This document shows positions 1-5,757 of a DNA stretch of 6,323 nucleotides, piece after piece. The DNA lies in assembly GCA_005885015.1 (NCBI GenBank), contig VAYG01000074.1:1-6323 (forward strand), read 5' to 3'. Position numbers and translations under genes: made by a program. A model generated the notes under the pieces. The model did not search any database, was not told the origin of the DNA, and saw nothing but the letters and a program-made list of their open reading frames with translations. The stretch comes from Actinomycetota bacterium. Its GTDB lineage: Bacteria; Actinomycetota; UBA4738. Position 1 is the stretch's first letter, and every line of letters begins with the position of its first letter.

Positions 1-326
1 GCGATTCCTTCAAGAGCGCGGCCGGCTCACAGACGGCAAAGGTCCAGCAGGTCGTGACCTCGCCCGACGGAGAGAAGCGGTACTGGTTCAAGCTGGAGGG
101 CGGCCAGGCCTCGCCCGGCATGGGCGACTCCCCCGAACCGGTCGACGCCACCATCACCCAGGACTACGAGACCGCCGCCGCCATGTCGAAGAACGAGCTG
201 TCGGGGACCGCAGCCTACATGAGCGGCAAGCTGCGGGTGTCCGGGGACCTCATGAAGCTGATGCAGCTCCAGGGCGCCCTGGGACAGATGCCCACAGCCC
301 TCAAGGGGATCGACGTCGACTACTAG
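1..326 (+). CDS. SCP2 sterol-binding domain protein, 3' part
   Basis: The gene enters from the left edge; the open frame is read from base 3 and gives 107 residues before TAG at 324-326. The visible part resembles the C-terminal two thirds or more of an SCP2 (sterol carrier protein 2) domain. It has an alternating strand segment around YWFKLEGG, an acidic turn leading to DATITQDYETAAAM, then SGKLRVSGDLMKLMQL, the typical run into the closing amphipathic helix. SCP2 domains form a hydrophobic pocket for fatty acids, acyl-CoA or other lipids; bacterial ones are mostly of unknown ligand. A GTG at 54 could be read as a start, but it would cut off the first strands of the fold and the frame stays open to the edge, so I treat the gene as truncated by the window. 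It converges on a thioesterase gene, which is compatible with a lipid or acyl-CoA setting but does not prove one. It could be the tail of a larger multidomain protein. Confidence 0.8.
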   Translation, partial: DSFKSAAGSQTAKVQQVVTSPDGEKRYWFKLEGGQASPGMGDSPEPVDATITQDYETAAAMSKNELSGTAAYMSGKLRVSGDLMKLMQLQGALGQMPTALKGIDVDY

Positions 327-338
327 CCCTCGTCCGCC

Positions 339-360
339 TGTCGGCCGACACACCGGCCAG
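339..360. terminator. Palindrome / hairpin between convergent genes
   Basis: The 44-bp gap between the SCP2 gene and the convergent thioesterase gene holds a perfect 12-bp palindrome, TGTCGGCCGACA (339-350). An alternative overlapping hairpin pairs GGCCG (343-347) with CGGCC (354-358) around a six-base loop. Either could act as a terminator for one or both genes. There is no T-run on either side, so an intrinsic terminator of the standard kind is not shown, and the site may be only a GC-rich chance palindrome or a protein-binding site. Confidence 0.3.
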
Positions 361-370
361 AAGGCGCAGC

Positions 371-817
371 CTAGAAGACGCCAGGCGCGGGGAGGACGAT
401 GAACGTTCCCGTCGCCCGAGCCAGGAGCCGCCCCTCTCCGTCAAGGACCTCGGCCTCGCCATAGCCCATGCGCTGTCCCAGATGGACGGCGCGACCCCTT
501 CCAACGAGGCGATTGCCCTCACCCTTGGCCAGGAAATGCACGTTGAGCTGGGCCGTGCGATGGGTCAGGCCCGGCCGGAGGCGAGACCTGAGAGCCAGGC
601 CGATCGAGGTGTCCGCCACCGCGGTGATGATCGCTCCATGGACGATGCCCTGCGGGTTGAAATGATGGGGACGGAGGTCCATGGCCAGCTCCGCGGCGCC
701 ATCCCCGACCGTCACGAGCTCCAGTCCGGCCCACCGATGGAACGGGGAGCGAGCCACTCGCTCCCTGAGGGCGTCCAGGTGACGCGCGTCGAGGCCTGGC
801 CCAATGTCCTCGTCCAT
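371..817 (-). CDS. PaaI-family hotdog-fold thioesterase
   Basis: This is a 148-residue protein of the usual length for a single hotdog-domain acyl-CoA thioesterase of the PaaI/YdiI type, which hydrolyses acyl-CoA or aryl-CoA thioesters in the cytosol. The signature lies at residues 52-75, HFNPQGIVHGAIITAVADTS. Asn54, Gly57 and His60-Gly61 form the turn into the central helix, and Asp69 sits where the family has its catalytic acid. The family's second glycine (HGG) is alanine here (HGA). The C-terminal half gives the expected strands, including LNVHFLAKGEGNRLVGRGRAV and LLARATGTFIVL. The frame is open upstream to 889, but I place the start at 817: ACCTCC at 824-829 reads as GGAGGT on the coding strand, six bases before the ATG, and the longer version adds 24 residues without family character. 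The gene is divergent from a small unknown gene and convergent with an SCP2 gene. The substrate cannot be told from sequence. Confidence 0.88.
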   Translation of the reverse strand: MDEDIGPGLDARHLDALRERVARSPFHRWAGLELVTVGDGAAELAMDLRPHHFNPQGIVHGAIITAVADTSIGLALRSRLRPGLTHRTAQLNVHFLAKGEGNRLVGRGRAVHLGQRMGYGEAEVLDGEGRLLARATGTFIVLPAPGVF

Positions 818-891
818 GTTCCGACCTCCCTCCGCCCTGGCGTTGTTCGGGCGCGCATACTGTGCGACGCGCGAGGGGAAGGAGTCCACCG
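818..891. promoter_or_regulatory. Divergent intergenic region with two RBSs
   Basis: These 74 bp separate two divergent starts and must hold at least the start signals of both genes. The ribosome-binding sites are clear: GGAGGT for the thioesterase (complement of 824-829) and AAGGAG for the small protein (879-884, seven bases before TTG). The only AT-richer spot is CATACT at 856-861, a partial match to a -10 box on the + strand; the same spot reads AGTATG on the other strand. I see no -35 box at proper spacing for either gene, so no promoter is assigned. Confidence 0.35.
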
Positions 892-1107
892 TTGGATCCG
901 AAAGAAATCTTCGAGCTGATCGTCAAGGCCGATGAAGCCTTGAAGTACGCCACGGAGGAGAAGGGCGCGGCCCGGACCAAGCAAGCTCGCGACCTTCTGG
1001 TTCGAGCCCGCGACGAGGCTCGGGCAATCGGCAACGACGGACTGGTGGAGCAGGCCGAGCGCCGGCTGGCCGACCTGGAGGACCTACCTGGAAAGGCCAG
1101 CGGCTGA
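892..1107 (+). CDS. Small helical protein of unknown function
   Basis: A 71-residue acidic/basic helical protein starting DPKEIFELIVKADEALKYA after the initiator and ending in a stretch like QAERRLADLEDL. It resembles small uncharacterised proteins common in actinobacteria; I cannot assign a function. Two helix pairs are suggested, with alanine and leucine spaced as in TPR-like or other helical-hairpin packing (residues 4-22 and 26-63), and no Cys, membrane segment or signal peptide is visible. I start it at TTG 892, because AAGGAG at 879-884 lies seven bases upstream and the similarity to such proteins begins right there. A GTG at 862 in the same frame would add ten residues (RRARGRSPP-type) and place the Shine-Dalgarno inside the gene. 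It is divergent from the thioesterase and convergent with upp, with only 30 bp to the upp stop, so it is probably transcribed alone. Confidence 0.75.
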   Translation: MDPKEIFELIVKADEALKYATEEKGAARTKQARDLLVRARDEARAIGNDGLVEQAERRLADLEDLPGKASG

Positions 1108-1108
1108 G

Positions 1109-1153
1109 CCGGGGGCTCCCGGAACCCTCCGCAACCCTCAGGCGGACCCCCGG
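1109..1153. terminator. Possible bidirectional terminator hairpin
   Basis: Between the convergent stops of the small gene and upp, CCGGG (1109-1113) pairs with CCCGG (1118-1122) around a GGCT loop. A longer alternative pairs CCGGGGG (1109-1115) with CCCCCGG (1147-1153), which reaches into the 3' end of upp. A hairpin at this position could end transcription from both sides, but there is no T-run and GC-rich DNA makes such short stems common. Confidence 0.3.
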
Positions 1154-1812
1154 TCCCCGAGGGAGGCCAGTGGGGGCGGGAGACCCGAGTCGGGCCCGGT
1201 CCCGAAGAGTCGGTCCCCGAAATCGCCCAGCCCCGGAAGGATATAGCCCTTGCCGTTGAGGTCTCGGTCGAGCGCGGCAGCGAAGACCTCCACGTCGGGA
1301 TGTTCGCGAGCCATCTTCTCCACCCCCTGGGGAGCGGCGACCACGCAGGCGAACCTGATCTCGGCGGGTTCGCGCTCGCGGAGCTTCGCGCATGCGCCGG
1401 CCGCTGAGCCACCCGTGGCCAGCATGGGGTCCAGCAGGAGCACGTGGCGCCCCTGGAGGGGTGGGAGCTTCTCGTAGTACGAGGTGGGCAGCAGCGTCAC
1501 GTCGTCGCGCTCCAGTCCTACGTAGCCGACGGAGACCTCGGGGAAGAGCTCCGTGACGGACTCGAGCATCCCGAGCCCGGCCCGAAGGATGGGGACGGCG
1601 ACCAGATCGGGCGAGATCAGCCTCCCGGACGTCCGCTCCAAGGGTGTCTCGACCTCGACCTCCACTGTGGGCAGCTCGCGCACAGCTTCGAGCACGATCA
1701 GGACGGTCAGGCGCTTGGCCAGGGTCCGGAAGACGGGCGGGGGCGTGGTGACGTCTCGAAGACGGGTCAGGAGATGTCGGGCCAGTGGGTGATCGACCAC
1801 GGTCAGCCCCAT
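1138..1812 (-). CDS. upp: Uracil phosphoribosyltransferase
   Basis: Upp makes UMP and pyrophosphate from uracil and PRPP, the direct cytosolic step of uracil salvage. The 224-residue product carries the family's marks in order: an N-terminal VDHPLARHLLTRLRD (5-19), VPILRAGLGM (73-82), the Arg of LERDDVT (Arg102), SYYEKLP (111-117), the PRPP-binding loop LLLDPMLATGGSA (125-137) and the uracil-binding end GYILPGLGDFGDRLFGT (189-205). The ATG at 1812 is preceded at once in frame by Ala/Gly codons, His and a TAG stop, so no longer start exists; I see no good Shine-Dalgarno, so translation may begin on a short leader. The usual family ends near the FGT; here about 19 more residues follow, rich in Gly, Pro and Ser. 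The gene is divergent from a nucleoside-type ABC importer, which fits a shared role in base and nucleoside salvage. Identification is firm. Confidence 0.97.
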   Translation of the reverse strand: MGLTVVDHPLARHLLTRLRDVTTPPPVFRTLAKRLTVLIVLEAVRELPTVEVEVETPLERTSGRLISPDLVAVPILRAGLGMLESVTELFPEVSVGYVGLERDDVTLLPTSYYEKLPPLQGRHVLLLDPMLATGGSAAGACAKLREREPAEIRFACVVAAPQGVEKMAREHPDVEVFAAALDRDLNGKGYILPGLGDFGDRLFGTGPDSGLPPPLASLGDRGSA

Positions 1813-1954
1813 GTCGGCGCCATGCTAGCCGAGCCGCTTGACCAGGTGAGGCCCGATCCACGAGAGTACGCTCGCCGGGGGGGACCGCAGGGGGGCTCAT
1901 CCTCTTGCCGCTGTGGTCTCGTAACCATTGAGAGGCGGTTGTGAGGAGGGAGGA
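1813..1954. promoter_or_regulatory. Shared upp / importer control region
   Basis: This 142-bp divergent region must contain the promoters of upp (-) and of the importer operon (+). On the importer side there is a strong ribosome-binding site, GAGGAGG at 1943-1949, five bases before ATG 1955. A near-perfect dyad lies at 1861-1874 (CGAGAGTACGCTCG, six of seven base pairs symmetric), a possible operator. TTGACC at 1838-1843 looks like a -35 box, but the nearest TAnnnT (TACGCT, 1867-1872) is 23 bases on, too far for a normal promoter. Two G-runs (1877-1883 and 1890-1895) lie between. I see no purine riboswitch core and no PyrR-type attenuator. Confidence 0.45.
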
Positions 1955-3016
1955 ATGAGCAGAGCGATCAGGGGTCTGGCGCTGCTCGCCGTGGTCGGGT
2001 TGGTGGCTGCGGCGTGCGGCGGAAGCACCGGCGGCAGCGGGGGGAGCAAGTGCCCCTCGGGTAAGAGCTGCGTCGGGATGGTGTACGACCTCGCCGGCCG
2101 GGGTGACCACTCCTTCAACGATTCGGCCTATACCGGGCTCCAGAAGGCAGGCCAGGACTTCTCGCAGATCACCGTCAAGGACCTCACGCCGGTGGCCAGC
2201 GGGGCGAACCGCCAGGCCCTCATGCGGCTCCTTGCACAGCAGGGCTACGGGCTGATCTTCGGGAACGGGTTCGCCTTTGCAGATGATCTGGCCAAGGTGG
2301 CCAAGGACTTCCCCGACATCAAGTTCGCCTGCACGGACTGCGGGATCCCGAACCTGACCGAGAGCTCCAACATCGTGAACAACGACTTCGCCGCCAACGA
2401 GGGGTCGTTCCTGGTGGGAGCGGCGGCTGCCATGAAGTCCAAGACCGGGAAGGTGGGCTTCATCGGTGGCGTGGACACGACTCTCATCCACCAGTTCCAG
2501 GCCGGGTACGAGGCGGGGGCCAAGTACGTCAAGCCCGGGATTACGGTGGACATCAAGTACCTGACCACGCCGCCCGACTTCAGCGGGTTCTCCGACCCGG
2601 CGAAGGGGAAGGAAGCGGCGCTCGGCCTGTTCCAGGGAGGCGACGACGTCGTCTACCACGCGGCCGGCGGCTCGGGTGGCGGGCTGTTCGCTGCGGCGAA
2701 GGAGTACTCAGCTGCCAACAACACGCACGTGTGGGCCATCGGCGTCGACTCGGACCAGTATCAGACGGCGCCGGCGGACCAGCAGCCCTTCATCCTGACC
2801 TCCATGATCAAGCGGGTCGACGTGTCCGTGTACGACACGATCAAGGCCTTCTTGAGCAACAGCTTCAAGGGAGGCACGGCGCTGTTTGGGCTGAAGGACG
2901 GGGCCATCGACTACTCGACCACGGGCGGGTTCGTGGACGACATCAAGAGCAAGCTGGACGATCTCAAGCAGAAGATCATCAGCGGCGAGATCAAGGTGCC
3001 ATTGCCGACGTCGTAG
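1955..3016 (+). CDS. BMP/PnrA-family nucleoside-binding lipoprotein
   Basis: Substrate-binding lipoprotein of the BMP (basic membrane protein, PnrA/TmpC, NupN-like) family, which captures purine or other nucleosides outside the membrane for an ABC importer. The 353-residue product starts with a lipoprotein signal: MSRAIR, a hydrophobic stretch, then AAAC with the lipid-bearing Cys21, followed by a Gly/Ser linker. The mature domain has the family landmarks GMVYDLAGRGDHSFNDSAY (41-59), IFGNGFAFADDL (101-112), GSFLVGAAAAM (150-160), KVGFIGGVD (166-174), AGYEAGAKYV (183-192) and WAIGVDSDQ (260-268). ATG 1955 has GAGGAGG five bases upstream and gives a standard signal peptide; a TTG at 1928 in frame would only add nine charged or glycine-rich residues. 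It is first in the importer operon, followed by a hairpin and the ATPase gene. Two cysteine pairs beyond Cys21 (33/39 and 126/129) are unusual to my eye. Exact ligand is not shown by sequence; some family members bind other ligands. Confidence 0.93.
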   Translation: MSRAIRGLALLAVVGLVAAACGGSTGGSGGSKCPSGKSCVGMVYDLAGRGDHSFNDSAYTGLQKAGQDFSQITVKDLTPVASGANRQALMRLLAQQGYGLIFGNGFAFADDLAKVAKDFPDIKFACTDCGIPNLTESSNIVNNDFAANEGSFLVGAAAAMKSKTGKVGFIGGVDTTLIHQFQAGYEAGAKYVKPGITVDIKYLTTPPDFSGFSDPAKGKEAALGLFQGGDDVVYHAAGGSGGGLFAAAKEYSAANNTHVWAIGVDSDQYQTAPADQQPFILTSMIKRVDVSVYDTIKAFLSNSFKGGTALFGLKDGAIDYSTTGGFVDDIKSKLDDLKQKIISGEIKVPLPTS

Positions 3017-3043
3017 ACAGAACGGCCGAGCAGACGGAGCGAT

Positions 3044-3074
3044 CGGGTCCGAGGGCCTCGAGCCCCCGGACCCG
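3044..3074 (+). promoter_or_regulatory. Strong intra-operon hairpin
   Basis: In the 78-bp gap between the lipoprotein and ATPase genes, CGGGTCCG (3044-3051) pairs perfectly with CGGACCCG (3067-3074). Inside, past one A/C mismatch, GGGC (3053-3056) pairs with GCCC (3062-3065) around a five-base loop. That is 12 pairs in a compact stem, 11 of them G-C. It is not followed by a T-run, so a full intrinsic terminator is unlikely. By analogy with other binding-protein-dependent importers, such a stem may protect the 3' end of the lipoprotein message or cause partial termination, giving more binding protein than membrane parts. Confidence 0.7.
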
Positions 3075-3094
3075 TCCACGGCGGGAGCGAATCG

Positions 3095-4627
3095 ATGTCC
3101 GGATCGGTCCCTGCGGTACAGCTCGAGGGCATCACCAAGCGATTCCCGGGCGTCGTGGCAAACAACCGGGTCGCGCTGGAGGTCTCGCCCGGCGAGGTCC
3201 ACGCCATCGTGGGGGAGAACGGGGCCGGCAAGTCGACGTTGATGAAGATCCTCTACGGGATGCAGCGCCCAGACGAGGGGACCATCCGCGTCAATGGAGC
3301 GGAGGCCCATTTCCGGTCCCCGAAGGACGCCATCGCCGCGGGGATCGGCATGGTTCATCAGCACTTCATGCTGGCCGACAACCTCACGGTCCTGGAGAAC
3401 GTCGTGCTCGGGTCTGAGCCGACGCTGGGACCGGTCATCGATTTCGCTCGGGCGAAGGAGCGGATCAAGAAGCTCTCGGGCAGCTACGGCCTTCCGCTCA
3501 ACCCGGACCGCCTGGTGGAAGACCTCGCGGTGGGAGAGCGCCAGCGGGTCGAGATCATCAAGGTGCTGTACCGAGGCGCCCGCATCCTGATCCTCGACGA
3601 GCCCACCGCCGTGCTGGTGCCGTCTGAGGTCGACGACCTGTTCGACCACCTCCGCGAGCTGAAGCAGGAGGGAGTGACGGTCATCTTCATCTCCCACAAG
3701 CTTGAGGAGGTGCTCGTCCTGGCCGACACGATCACGGTCATGCGCGCCGGGCGGACGGTCGCCACGGTCAAGCCGCAGGACGTCAGCCGTCGGCAGCTCG
3801 CCGAGCTTATGGTGGGAAGCGAGCTCCCCCGCCCCGAGACGAAGGAGTCGACGGTGAGGGACGAGGTGGCCATGTCGGTCACCGCGCTCACCGTGCGGAC
3901 CCCGGGCGGCCGGGTGCTGCTCGATTCGCTCTCCTTCGACATCCGGCGGGGGCAGGTGGTGGGGATCGCCGGAGTGGAGGGAAACGGCCAGCGGGAGCTG
4001 GTCGAGGCGATCATGGGCCTGGCTCCGGTGATCGAGGGACGGATCCAGCTCGGGGACCGGGACATCACCCACTGGCCGACTCGATCCCGGCGGGAGGCAG
4101 GCATCGGATACATCCCCGAGGACCGCCAGGACATGGGACTGCTGCTCCCGTCGCCGCTGTGGGAGAACGCCATGCTGGGACACCAGACCAAACCCCCCTT
4201 CGCTCGAGGTCCGTGGATCGACGTGGCCGGTGCCCGGGATCGGACCCGCCAGGTGGTCGACGGCTTTCGCGTGGCGACGCCGGGCGTGGACGTGCCTGCC
4301 TACGCGCTGTCGGGAGGGAACCAGCAGAAGCTGATCGTGGGCAGGGAGATGATCGCCGAGCCGCTGGTGCTGATCGCGGCCCAGCCCACCCGCGGCATCG
4401 ACGTGGGCGCCCAGGCCGCGGTGTGGGATCAGATCCGGCGGGCCAGGAAGGCCGGCCTCGGCGTCCTGCTGATCTCCGCGGATCTCGAGGAGCTCATCGG
4501 CCTGTCGGATGCGCTCTACGTGATCTTCCGGGGACGGCTTGTCGCGAAGCTCGACCCCCAGACCGTCACCCCCCAGGAGCTCGGCGCGTACATGACCGGC
4601 GCCCGACAGGAGGTCATGGAAGGATGA
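3095..4627 (+). CDS. Nucleoside ABC importer ATPase, two domains
   Basis: Energy-coupling subunit of the importer, with two fused ATP-binding domains in 510 residues, the usual layout for NupO/YufO and the related RbsA/MglA ATPases. Domain 1 has Walker A GENGAGKST (40-48), Q-loop Gln89, a relaxed signature LAVGERQ (144-150), Walker B ILILDEP (164-170) and H-loop His201. Domain 2 begins near 260; its Walker A is GVEGNGQR (293-300) without the lysine, its Walker B ends in AAQP (428-431) in place of DEP, and SADLEE (461-466) lacks the histidine, but its signature LSGGNQQK (405-412) is intact. So one composite site, domain 1 Walker motifs with the domain 2 signature, looks competent and the other degenerate, as is typical for this family. 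ATG 3095 has GGGAG at 3083-3087, seven bases upstream. The stop overlaps the next start by four bases (ATGA). It acts on the cytosolic face with the two permeases downstream. Confidence 0.95.
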   Translation: MSGSVPAVQLEGITKRFPGVVANNRVALEVSPGEVHAIVGENGAGKSTLMKILYGMQRPDEGTIRVNGAEAHFRSPKDAIAAGIGMVHQHFMLADNLTVLENVVLGSEPTLGPVIDFARAKERIKKLSGSYGLPLNPDRLVEDLAVGERQRVEIIKVLYRGARILILDEPTAVLVPSEVDDLFDHLRELKQEGVTVIFISHKLEEVLVLADTITVMRAGRTVATVKPQDVSRRQLAELMVGSELPRPETKESTVRDEVAMSVTALTVRTPGGRVLLDSLSFDIRRGQVVGIAGVEGNGQRELVEAIMGLAPVIEGRIQLGDRDITHWPTRSRREAGIGYIPEDRQDMGLLLPSPLWENAMLGHQTKPPFARGPWIDVAGARDRTRQVVDGFRVATPGVDVPAYALSGGNQQKLIVGREMIAEPLVLIAAQPTRGIDVGAQAAVWDQIRRARKAGLGVLLISADLEELIGLSDALYVIFRGRLVAKLDPQTVTPQELGAYMTGARQEVMEG

Positions 4628-5757
4628 GGCTGCGCCGTGCCCTCATCGCGCTGCTCGCCCCGGCCTCCGCGCTGATCCTGGCGGTGCTGGTCTCATCCAT
4701 CGCCGTCCTGCTGATCCACCAGAGTCCCCTCACCGCATTCAAGGACATGGCCCAGTTCGGGGTTCGGACCGACTCGCTGATCTTCGCCGCGAACGAAGCC
4801 ATTCCGCTGTTCGTTTCGGGGCTGGCCGTGGCGATCGGGTTCAAGATGGGGCTGTTCAATATCGGGGTCGAGGGGCAGTACACGCTCGCCGCGCTGCTCG
4901 CCGCGTACGTCGGGGCCGTGACACCCGTCCCCGGATTCCTGCGGATCATCCTGATCCTCCTGGTCGCGATGACTGTCGGCGCGGCGTGGGCCAGCGTCGC
5001 CGGGATCCTCAAGGTCACGCGGGGCGTCCACGAGGTGATCTCCACGATCATGCTGAACTTCATCGCCTTCGGATTCACCTCCTACCTCCTGGCCCACCTC
5101 CTGAAGCAGCAGAACCGGCCCGGCGACTTCGTGGTGAAGACGAAGGAGATCCCTTCCTCGGGCCTCATCCCATCGCTGAACGGCTTGCTCCGGGGCCTGG
5201 GTGTGCACCCTCCCGCAGGCTCCGACCTGTACGGGTTCCTTCCGCTCGCCCTCGCCCTCGGAATCGTCTACTACGTGCTGATCTGGCGAACCCGCTTCGG
5301 GTTCGATCTCCGCGCGTCGGGTTTCAACCCGAACGCCTCGCGGGTGAGCGGCGTGGACCCGCGGTCAATGGTGCTCAAGGTGATGATCCTGTCGGGGGCC
5401 GTCGCCGGGCTGGTGGGGATGCCCGACCTGTTCGGCCTGTACCACCGCTACACCATCGACTTCGTGGCCGGCCTCGGGTTCACCGGGATCGCCGTGGCCC
5501 TGGTCGGCAGGAACCACCCGGTCGGGATCGCCCTGGCGGCGTTCCTGTTCGGGTTCCTCGACCGGTCCGCCCAGGTCCTCGACCTGGTAGGCATCCCCAA
5601 GGAGATCACCATCATCATGCGGGGCGTGATCATCCTGTGCGTGGTGATCGCCTACGAGGTCGTCCGGCGGGTGGTCCAGGCGCAGGAGGTCAAGGCCGCC
5701 GCCGAGCGGATGCGCCAGCTGTCCGAAGAAGGCCAGACCGAACCGGTGCCGGCATGA
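4624..5757 (+). CDS. Nucleoside ABC importer permease 1
   Basis: First membrane subunit of the importer, family BPD_transp_2, like NupP/YufP; 377 residues, normal for the family. A basic start (MRLRR) leads into the first membrane helix (about 6-31). Further hydrophobic segments follow near 58-78, 86-100, 105-128, 137-160, 202-220, 250-270, 280-312 and 328-346. Family motifs are GFKMGLFNIGVEGQYTLAALL (72-92), TRGVHEVISTIMLNFIA (132-148), the cytosolic coupling loop TRFGFDLRASGFNPNASRVSG (223-243) and FTGIAVALVGRNHPVGIALA (286-305). The charged tail after 350 is cytosolic. I choose ATG 4624 because it overlaps the ATPase stop (ATGA) and starts the first helix; the same frame is open upstream inside the ATPase gene, but that is a shadow. 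AGGAGG at 4608-4613 lies ten bases before the start. The ATGA overlap suggests coupled translation with the ATPase. Confidence 0.94.
   Translation: MRLRRALIALLAPASALILAVLVSSIAVLLIHQSPLTAFKDMAQFGVRTDSLIFAANEAIPLFVSGLAVAIGFKMGLFNIGVEGQYTLAALLAAYVGAVTPVPGFLRIILILLVAMTVGAAWASVAGILKVTRGVHEVISTIMLNFIAFGFTSYLLAHLLKQQNRPGDFVVKTKEIPSSGLIPSLNGLLRGLGVHPPAGSDLYGFLPLALALGIVYYVLIWRTRFGFDLRASGFNPNASRVSGVDPRSMVLKVMILSGAVAGLVGMPDLFGLYHRYTIDFVAGLGFTGIAVALVGRNHPVGIALAAFLFGFLDRSAQVLDLVGIPKEITIIMRGVIILCVVIAYEVVRRVVQAQEVKAAAERMRQLSEEGQTEPVPA

Noticed and set aside
818..889. Longer thioesterase with 24 extra N-terminal residues.
   Set aside because: A strong GGAGGT at proper spacing supports the inner ATG at 817, and the added residues lack family similarity.
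1917..1933. TCTC ... GAGA inverted repeat before the importer start, possibly a small regulatory stem.
   Set aside because: Only four pairs with a nine-base loop; too weak to support.
1813..1954. Possible purine riboswitch or pyrimidine attenuator before the nucleoside genes.
   Set aside because: No conserved riboswitch core, three-way-junction pattern or terminator/antiterminator pair is visible.
923..2659. Open frame of 578 codons on the - strand across the small gene, upp and the lipoprotein gene.
   Set aside because: It overlaps three well-supported genes, has low-complexity Arg/Pro/Gly-rich content and no domain; it is a frame shadow.
2708..4183. Long open frame of 491 codons on the - strand, opposite the lipoprotein and ATPase genes.
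   Set aside because: It is rich in Arg, His, Asp and Pro, has no recognisable domain, and lies antisense to two genes with clear family motifs; long antisense frames are common in GC-rich DNA.
4159..4623. Upstream in-frame extension of permease 1 inside the ATPase gene, suggesting a fusion or longer protein.
   Set aside because: The extension is Arg/Gly/Asp-rich with no family character, and the ATG at 4624 has an ATGA overlap and begins the first membrane helix.
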